Assembly (NCBI GenBank): GCA_964501265.1
Contig: CAZCSK010000002.1
Location: 159,127 to 223,126, forward strand
Origin: CAZCSK01 sp964501265
GTDB taxonomy: Bacteria > Actinomycetota > CADDZG01 > JAHWKV01
Direction of reading: 5' to 3'
Length of the DNA: 64,000 bases
In this document: piece by piece, positions 19,185 to 25,198 of the stretch
Numbering within the stretch: position 1 is the first letter of the stretch
How the letters are laid out: each line of letters opens with the position of its first letter
Program-made: the position numbers and the translations under genes
Notes under the pieces: model-generated
Told to the model about the DNA's origin: nothing
Databases searched by the model: none
What the model saw: only the letters and a program-made list of their open reading frames with translations

Positions 19185-20769
19185 GCCCCCCTCGCCACCT
19201 CAGGTCGCGGAGTTCGCCCCCCAAGCCCAAGAACAAATAGAGGAAGCACCTAACAAGCAATCGAGCCGGTTTGGGGCCGGGGAAGGCGCGTGTTTTGTTG
19301 GTCAAGAATGCGAGTCCGCCGTTGTCAAGGATGGCTCCTCGAAAGCTCCAAGAAGAGTGGTAGAGAAGACTCGAGTGCGCCGATGCATTGGCACGCCTCC
19401 CCGACAGACCGAAGACCCTCAGTCGCCACCGTGTGTCAACTATTGGGCGGGAGAAAACGGAGGCGCCTCGTCCCACGGAGTAACTGGGAATGAGATTCGC
19501 ATCGGAGTGCCCTATTGGTCAGATTCCGGCACCGAAGGAGATACGAATAAGTTCATAGACGCCGTTTTTGATCACTTTAACCGCCGCTACGAGTTCTATG
19601 GCAGAAAACTCCGAAGAGTCGATCTGGATGAGGTCTCAAATGGCGGTCCCGCGAAGCAACGCGCGATTGCGGCGGCCGCTAACGAACAGAAGGTGTTTTC
19701 CTCGACGGGCTTTTCAGAGCTCGGCCGGCAAGCCCACATGGAGCCTTTTCGACGAGAGCTTGCGCGATACCGAATCATCTCACTGGGCGGCGATGTGGAG
19801 TCCGTATCCAGTGAAACCCTCGAAGAACTGAGACCCTACGCTTGGACCTTCTACTCCCCCCTCGGTTCATTAGGGCAGGCGCTTGGTCAGTTTGCCTGTA
19901 CTTCCCTAGCGGGCCGGTCGGCAAGATTCGCCGGACCTGAGTTTCAGCTAACAGCACGCCAGTTTGCGGCGCTTTATGTGAGGGACGAATTCCCTGCGCC
20001 TCCGATGCAGACGCTACAAGAGTCGCTACGTCGATGCGGGACCGAGATGGATATCTTCAGCATTCAGGCTGGAGGCGCAAGCGCGGGTCTGCAGCCGACC
20101 GATCAATATTCGACGGTCAGTGCACAGCTCAAAGCCGACGGGTACACCACGGTGTTCTGGCTTGATGACAGTGTGACTGGGACCCGTTTCATGGTCGGTG
20201 CCTCGCAAGCTCAATACCGGCCCGAATTCATCATGGGCGGGGGGGCCGAACACAACAACGAGGCAGCTTGGGCGGTCTCAGGAGTCCCCGAACAACGCTT
20301 GCACATGTTTGGTATCGCCCCATGGAACAAGACCTTGGCGGGGGAGGATGAACCGACCTATTGGGCGGTCCGCGAAAGCGATTCGAGAATTACACCGGGC
20401 CAGGCCGCCGGTCCCCTCCAGTCACTCAATCGTTTCTATCGACAACTTCTTCTTATTTCTTCGGGCATACAATTAGCCGGACCTCAATTGACTCCGACCT
20501 CGTTCTCTCGGGGGTTAGAGAGTGCCCACTTCCCGAACCCGGGAGCTGGAGCTGCACCGTATTACCAGTCGGCTGTCGGTTTCGAACAGCGCGACTACAG
20601 TATGGCGGATGACGTGGCCGTTGTGTCATGGAGCGAAACAGCCCCGGCCCACTACTACAAGCAAGTAGGGGGATTTTGCTATGTTGAAAGGGGCCGACGT
20701 TTTAGAATCAACAGCTTTATTGATCTCGAGTCTAAGCTCTTCCCGCCGAACGATGAAGGTTGTCGGTAG
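19081..20769 (+). CDS. Membrane-anchored Liv-type binding protein (inverted-repeat partner)
   Basis: A 562-residue SBP on the plus strand. Its first 53 residues (MSKDRQSQSKIVPLIYGG onward) are identical to those of the convergent paralogue at 21080-22714, because both 5' ends lie in a large inverted repeat. After the membrane helix come VPPSPPQVAEFAPQ, CFVGQEC, RRCIGTPPRQTEDPQSPPC, NGGASSHGVTGNE and a diverged ligand-binding body ending EGCR. Its upstream DNA is a leftover of an FG-GAP gene end rather than an obvious dedicated promoter. It converges on a relic and the partner gene. Confidence 0.87.
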   Translation: MSKDRQSQSKIVPLIYGGIAGALLIVIAALALVLVPPSPPQVAEFAPQAQEQIEEAPNKQSSRFGAGEGACFVGQECESAVVKDGSSKAPRRVVEKTRVRRCIGTPPRQTEDPQSPPCVNYWAGENGGASSHGVTGNEIRIGVPYWSDSGTEGDTNKFIDAVFDHFNRRYEFYGRKLRRVDLDEVSNGGPAKQRAIAAAANEQKVFSSTGFSELGRQAHMEPFRRELARYRIISLGGDVESVSSETLEELRPYAWTFYSPLGSLGQALGQFACTSLAGRSARFAGPEFQLTARQFAALYVRDEFPAPPMQTLQESLRRCGTEMDIFSIQAGGASAGLQPTDQYSTVSAQLKADGYTTVFWLDDSVTGTRFMVGASQAQYRPEFIMGGGAEHNNEAAWAVSGVPEQRLHMFGIAPWNKTLAGEDEPTYWAVRESDSRITPGQAAGPLQSLNRFYRQLLLISSGIQLAGPQLTPTSFSRGLESAHFPNPGAGAAPYYQSAVGFEQRDYSMADDVAVVSWSETAPAHYYKQVGGFCYVERGRRFRINSFIDLESKLFPPNDEGCR

Positions 20770-21083
20770 AAAGCCATTTCCGACTACATCCTGAACCTCA
20801 CCCAGGACTCTCGGGTCCTCAGCAAGCTGAGTGACATCGTCGAACTCGATCCCCTGCGCCTTCGCCCAACCTGGCGCGATATGAGGGGCCGCGGCATTAC
20901 CATCCTTACCCCTGCAGATTTGTCCCTCGGGACAGGCACCGCCCGCGCCTGGTCCGAATTGACTCGATTGTTGCTCGGGAGAATCCTAGATCTGCTCGAC
21001 CGCCCGCGGCACGATGACGGCACCAATAGCGCTTGCGACGGTGACGATCTTGGACTGGCGCTTGCGCGCCCCACATCGCTCAT
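20770..21083 (-). pseudogene. Composite relic: SBP N-terminus joined to an acyl-CoA-synthetase-like tail
   Basis: Directly after the SBP at 21080 (ATGA overlap) is a broken paralogue. A frameshift near the start is followed by KRQSKIVTVASAIGAVIVP. Most of the membrane helix and the following linker are deleted, there is an in-frame TAG, then the frame resumes as DSPEQQSSQFGPGAGGACPE, GQICRGKDGNAAAP. At about 20885 the SBP similarity ends and the frame reads GWAKAQGIEFDDVTQLAEDP, then RVLGEVQDVV. This resembles the C-terminal end of long-chain acyl-CoA synthetases (from memory, unverified). It shows deletion plus fusion to unrelated DNA. Confidence 0.7.
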
Positions 21084-22714
21084 CGGCAGTTCCTCGGATC
21101 AGCATCGAACAAATCACTAGAGACGTCGCGCCACAGCCAGGGCCGGAAACGAACTCCTCGCCCCACGTAGCAGTAGCCGCCCTGCCGCCCGTCGTAGAAA
21201 GGACCGGAATTACCCCATCCGTAAGAAGGAGCCGCATCGGTCCACCAGACGACGGCTGCGTCTTCAGTCATGGTGAAATCGCCCGGCCGGAATCCAACAC
21301 GAGCCTGATAGTAAGGAGGGGCTCCTGCCCCGGCGTTCGAAAACGTTGCCCGATGTAGGGCCGAAGCAAAAGAACTGGGAGTGAGGTTCGGACCGGCCAG
21401 TTGAACACCAGACGCTAGAAGAAGAAGGGCGCGGTAAGCAGCGTTAAAACTCGGACTTCCCGCTTCTACTGCCGTCGTACGACTCGATGATTCACTGAGC
21501 GCGTAATAAGCTGGAGTGTCTTCAGGCTGCAAGAGTTTGTTGAAGGGGAATACACCGAATATTCGGCTTCTTTGTGAGCCCGCAACGATCCACTGGTGTT
21601 CGGCGTCGTCATAAGGCATACCCGCAAGGATCCATTCCGGCTGGTAGTCGCCCGGAGCTTGGAGCATGAAATTGCTTGAATCGTTGATGTGAGCTAGCAA
21701 GATGATGGTCGTGACTCCATCCAGTCGTAGCTCTCCATACTGGGCAGCGTATGGGTTGGGGTCGTTGTTCGGATCTATCTCGTACACTTTTCCGCCGTCC
21801 GCACCACACTTTCCTAACCCCGAACGCAACGTATCCACAGGAATCGATGAAAAACTTCGTGAGACCACAATCGCGAAACGCCGTTCCCGGATTCGCTCGG
21901 TACCGCCGGCAAAAGTCGCGGTGCGCCCTGCTAGAGATTTGCAAACAAACTCAGCTGTGTGGGCTAGGAGTTCATCGCTGTCAGAACTATAAGACCAGGC
22001 ATAGGGACTCATTAGTTGATAGTCCTTTGCGCGCGTTACTTCTGGATTTCCAGAAACAGAAATCAGTTTGCGCCGGGCCAGTTCACGCCGGTAATCCAGG
22101 GTCGAATCGGCGGAGAACAAACCTGTTCCGGAAAACGCCCGAGCCTCCTCGTCGGCTGCCACGGCCAAGGCCCGTTGGTCCGACCCGGAGATACTCACCG
22201 GACGGATTGTCCGACCATAGAACTCATAGCGACTATTAAAGTGCTCCACCAGACGGTTAACTGATGCTATGCCACTGATGCCACTACCGGCGACCCCGAG
22301 GCGAATTTCGTCTCGTGTGACTCCCTTTGAGGTCGAACCACCGTTGTTCCCCTGCCAGAAGTTGACGCAGGGCGGTGACTGGGGGTCTTCGGTCTGCCGC
22401 GGTGGGTCGCCCAAGCACCGACGAACCCGGGCCTTCTCGATAATTGTTTTCTTCTGCGCGATCGACGATGCGCCTGGGGCCTCGCAAGCTTGACCGGCCG
22501 CGCACGCTCCGGCTCCCGAGCCGAACCGACTAGATTGCTGATTCGGCGCATCTTGGATTTGTTCCTGCGCTTGAGGGGCAAACTCGGCGACTTGGGGCGG
22601 AGATGGCGGTACGAGCACCAGAGCCAGAGCAGCGATGACAATGAGCAAGGCACCAGCAATGCCCCCATATATAAGGGGAACGATCTTAGATTGGCTTTGG
22701 CGATCCTTCGACAT
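21080..22714 (-). CDS. Membrane-anchored Liv-type binding protein (inverted-repeat partner, downstream of the FG-GAP gene)
   Basis: A 544-residue SBP whose N-terminal 53 residues match the gene at 19081. The body differs but keeps CAAGQAC, RRCLGDPPRQTEDPQSPPC, NGGSTSKGVTRDEIRL, LLLASGVQLAGPNLTPSSF, GYCYVGRGVRF and a DPRNCR end. It starts 86 bp after the FG-GAP (UGA-containing) gene on the same strand and may be cotranscribed with the DsbD-like and FG-GAP genes. Its stop overlaps the start of the relic at 20770-21083, so the ancestral tandem continued beyond it. Confidence 0.88.
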   Translation of the reverse strand: MSKDRQSQSKIVPLIYGGIAGALLIVIAALALVLVPPSPPQVAEFAPQAQEQIQDAPNQQSSRFGSGAGACAAGQACEAPGASSIAQKKTIIEKARVRRCLGDPPRQTEDPQSPPCVNFWQGNNGGSTSKGVTRDEIRLGVAGSGISGIASVNRLVEHFNSRYEFYGRTIRPVSISGSDQRALAVAADEEARAFSGTGLFSADSTLDYRRELARRKLISVSGNPEVTRAKDYQLMSPYAWSYSSDSDELLAHTAEFVCKSLAGRTATFAGGTERIRERRFAIVVSRSFSSIPVDTLRSGLGKCGADGGKVYEIDPNNDPNPYAAQYGELRLDGVTTIILLAHINDSSNFMLQAPGDYQPEWILAGMPYDDAEHQWIVAGSQRSRIFGVFPFNKLLQPEDTPAYYALSESSSRTTAVEAGSPSFNAAYRALLLLASGVQLAGPNLTPSSFASALHRATFSNAGAGAPPYYQARVGFRPGDFTMTEDAAVVWWTDAAPSYGWGNSGPFYDGRQGGYCYVGRGVRFRPWLWRDVSSDLFDADPRNCR

Positions 22715-22857
22715 GATTAGCCCTCAGTTTGGAGCTTGGTTTAGCGTGCCGTTTGCTTCGTCCTGGACTCGCCACTTATCTGTTGCTCCTAGCCAACTCG
22801 TTAGTGGCGGGAGTTTCGGGATGCCCTTTCTCGCAGGTGCACCCAGACGTGGCCATG
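22611..22857 (-). repeat. Right arm of the 247-bp inverted repeat
   Basis: Inverted copy of 18938-19184. It contains the last 18 codons of the FG-GAP gene, the intergenic spacer and the first 35 codons of the SBP at 22714. The enclosed segment, 19185-22610 (3426 bp), carries the two different SBP bodies facing each other. Inversion would swap which body lies behind the FG-GAP gene. Confidence 0.95.
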
Positions 22858-24033
22858 TATCAACATCGGGCGCTGCAGCTCCCGAAAGGTTTTAGAGAGA
22901 CTCATTTGCTCTTCCATTTGAGACTTGAAGCGCCTCGTTGCTTCCGCCACTTGCTTCTTGCGCTCTGCCTCTTGCTTTTTCGGGTCCTTGATCTTGTTGA
23001 GTTTCTCTTGCATCTTGACCCAGAATGGCAGCATCTCCTTCGCCATCTCATCGATCTGCGCCTTGGTTTCGTCGCGCAGCTTGATCTGTTCCTTAGAGAG
23101 TCGAGGTTCCTTGCCGTAGATCATGCTTACGTCGCCTACCAACAGGTCTAGATAACCGTCGTTGTTCCAGTCGACTGCGGCGATCTTGGCCCTCTGACCG
23201 GGAATCGGCCCCTTGGGTATTGGACTGGAGGCATCCATCTGGGCGGGGGTGGCAACAAGGGTTACGGCTTTGGCAAGTTTGGGGCTACCAGCCTTTCCTA
23301 CGTTTGCGTACCATGAAACGCTTCCGTCGCCACATCCCAAAAGCAGGCCCGGAAGTCCGGTGTTGTCCCAATCGGCTACTACTGGATGTGAGTCTCCTCC
23401 GGGAGCGCTGATCACTTCGGTGCCAACCTTTAGTTGCTCGGGTGTGCCCCAAACTGCAGGGCCCTTCTTAGCGACATCTGGAACAAGGTAAACGTGCCCC
23501 TTGATTCCCCCAACAAGAAGGTCTAGTCGTCCCGTGCCTCGCCAATCGAAGGCAAACACTGTTGAGGCCTTGTCGATGTTAATGGGCTTTTTGTCCTTGC
23601 CATTAAGGATTACAGGTTCGGCAAAGCGACCCTTGCCTTTACCTTTGAAGAAGTAAAGCTCCCCTGGCCAGCTTCCGCTAAGGATGTCCTGGTTTCCGTC
23701 ACCGTCTAGGTCCACAAACTGTGGAGTGAATCCAACGCATCAGCCAGAGGGGACTTGGGCGACCTTTCTGGCTACCTTAAGCCAGGCAAAATCTGAATCA
23801 AAACGTGGGGACCTAGCAGTTCCGATGTTTTTGTAGATGCGAAGCTTGCCTTCTCCAAACTGACCCACCAAGAGTTTGGGTTTGCCGCTCTTGTCGAAAT
23901 CTGCCAGGAAGGGGGCGGCATGGCCGACTTCCACATCTATCGGCTTACCACCAGCTTTGATTATGACCGGGGGAGCGAGCTTAGAAACTTTGGAAACCGC
24001 AACTGCATTGGCAATCGTTCTTGTTGCACTCAT
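22801..24033 (-). CDS. FG-GAP/VCBS-like protein with in-frame TGA-TGC (candidate selenoprotein), copy 1
   Basis: Read through the TGA at 23740-23742, this is one frame of 410 residues with residue 98 encoded by TGA and a Cys at 99 (VPSG-U-CVGFTPQ). The N-terminal part and the segment after the TGA contain FG-GAP-like Asp-rich repeats (FVDLDGDGNQDILSG, VFAFDWRGTGRLDLLVGG, VVADWDNTGLPGLLLG, AVDWNNDGYLDLLVGD) forming a probable beta-propeller. A charged coiled-coil-like insert (about 310-385) precedes the HGHVW tail. AAGGAG lies 7 nt before the ATG. No signal peptide is seen. The same TGA is present in the copy at 61916-63232. The DsbD-like gene is 40 bp upstream. If the TGA is a true stop, the product is a 97-residue fragment; the conservation argues against that. 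Confidence 0.75.
23711..23725 (-). promoter_or_regulatory. SECIS-like hairpin downstream of the in-frame TGA (copy 1)
   Basis: On the minus strand TCCAC-AGTTT-GTGGA gives a perfect 5-bp stem with a 5-nt loop. The loop begins 20 nt after the TGA and has G as its second base. This meets the general bacterial SECIS pattern as I know it (loop about 16-37 nt after the UGA, G in the first two loop bases, stem of at least 4 bp). A GG/CC pair could extend the stem across a bulge. It is identical in copy 2. Confidence 0.55.
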
Positions 24034-24073
24034 CCCCGGACTCCTTCCACCCGTTACTGTTAAACACTTACTC

Positions 24074-24454
24074 CTACGAAACTTCGCATTTCACTGATCT
24101 TCCCATGACCGGCATGTAGCACATCATCGGGTCGCAAGCTTGATAGCCAACAAGGACTTCTAGTTCATTTGATTTCCCAGTGATGGGGATCTCGACCTTA
24201 ACGGTTCCGTAGAGGCGGCCGTCGGCCGAGACCGGCATTACAGGCGAGCCCTTGAGTTGAAATCCCGCGCCCTTGGGCAAACCCACGGTTAGGGGAATCC
24301 CGTCTACGGTGTCGGTTGAGTAAATGTGGAAGCCGGGACCAACATTGACCTCGAGAACGGCATTGATCGTTCCGCCCTTGCGGCTTGCCGCCAGGCTCAA
24401 GTCAACTGGATCGCCCAACATTGCCGCCATTTGCTTTGCCTTCCTCATCGCCAA
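24074..24454 (-). CDS. DsbD N-terminal-domain-like (DsbD-alpha) protein
   Basis: A stand-alone domain of up to 126 residues matching the thiol:disulfide interchange protein DsbD alpha domain (GPGFHIYSTD, VKVEIPITG, then LVGYQACDPMMCYMPVMGRS and a third Cys in VKC). In DsbD this domain passes electrons to periplasmic partners through two cysteines; here CDPMMC plus several Met residues could also bind metal. The likely start is the TTG at 24454 (AAGGA 7 nt upstream), or the ATG at 24448. TTGTCT (24524-24529) and TATATC (24502-24507), 16 bp apart, are a possible promoter. It lies 40 bp before the candidate selenoprotein gene and a broken copy occupies the same position before copy 2, so they form a conserved pair. 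Confidence 0.72.
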   Translation of the reverse strand: MAMRKAKQMAAMLGDPVDLSLAASRKGGTINAVLEVNVGPGFHIYSTDTVDGIPLTVGLPKGAGFQLKGSPVMPVSADGRLYGTVKVEIPITGKSNELEVLVGYQACDPMMCYMPVMGRSVKCEVS

Positions 24455-24603
24455 GAGAACATCCTTGGCAATTTCCCGAACCTCGAATCAGTATTCTGGC
24501 AGATATATCAAACAAAGGCAAACAGACAAGCACACGGGCCGGTTGCAAGTGCCCTTGCGCGGAGTAAGGACCACGGGTCATGGGGCCGAAGTTCAACCGG
24601 CTT

Positions 24604-24790
24604 TTATCGACACGGTTGCGTCCTATCGAAGAAGGGATGTTCACCCTCGGGCCACTTGCCCTTCATCCAGCGCTGTCCCTGATTGATGTACCAGCCGTTG
24701 CGGCCCGGAATTTGGGAATCTCCCGCAGAGGGATCGGACCACCATAGTTGGTAGTAAGGGGGACCGGCGGCACCGGGATTGGGAAACTTT
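24604..24790 (-). pseudogene. SBP C-terminal relic
   Basis: Only the last part of an SBP remains: KFPNPGAAGPPYYQ is joined by an internal deletion to LWWSDPSAGDSQIPGRNGW, then GQRWMKGKWPEGEHPFFDR and TQPCR before the stop. The missing piece is the usual VGFxxxDHxMVDD stretch. At its 5' side it is fused to the end of a VapB-type antitoxin gene. Confidence 0.85.
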
Positions 24791-25048
24791 AGGACCAAGC
24801 TCAAGCTTGCGGATGATTTCTTCGTCTTCCATAGCGGCGGCAAAGCTGAGCGCCTTGTCGAGGTTAATCCCGGGCCGCAGGCCAAGATGACGCGCCGGAA
24901 CTCGGTAAGGTCGCGCCGCGCTCGCCTTCGCTCCAAGCCCCGCACGAAGGAGGGTGTTGAGGGCCTCCTTGAACGTGATCCCACGCTCCCGGGAGATACG
25001 CTTAAGGGTCGCAGCGAGATCGGGGTCGATAGTAACGGTAGTGCGCAT
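24641..25048 (-). CDS. Orphan ribbon-helix-helix antitoxin (VapB type) running into an SBP relic
   Basis: The first 85 residues are a typical VapB/CopG-like antitoxin: MRTTVTIDPDLAATLKRISR as the DNA-binding strand-helix-helix, then PYRVPARHLGLRPGINLDKA and a DEEIIRKLEL end. At the point where such proteins normally stop, the DNA switches to the SBP relic read in another frame, adding about 50 unrelated residues. No toxin gene follows. It therefore looks like an antitoxin whose toxin was lost in the recombination that brought in the relic. Whether it still folds and represses is unknown. Confidence 0.6.
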   Translation of the reverse strand: MRTTVTIDPDLAATLKRISRERGITFKEALNTLLRAGLGAKASAARPYRVPARHLGLRPGINLDKALSFAAAMEDEEIIRKLELGPKVSQSRCRRSPLLPTMVVRSLCGRFPNSGPQRLVHQSGTALDEGQVARG

Positions 25049-25198
25049 CTGGGCGTCATGGCATACATCGACAAAGCATCAGTGCCGAGAGCCCAAGATG
25101 GAGAAGGGTCAATGCTCTCGGTGCCGACCGGAGCAAAATTTCGTGAACGATTAGTTGGATGAATCGGGGACACCATGAAAGTGGACGCGGTCTCGTTT

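Noticed and set aside
19185..22610. The inverted-repeat segment as an insertion sequence or transposon
   Set aside because: No transposase is encoded, the arms are gene 5' ends and not terminal repeats, and no target-site duplication is visible.
23715..24033. Treating each FG-GAP locus as two separate genes split at the TGA (22801-23715 with a GTG start and 23740-24033)
   Set aside because: The downstream piece has no convincing start or ribosome-binding site, the codons between the TGA and the first GTG are under synonymous-type change, and the same split occurs in both copies.
24454..24492. Another possible readthrough TGA just upstream of the DsbD-like frame
   Set aside because: The frame before that TGA shows no similarity to anything, and a plausible TTG start with AAGGA lies downstream.
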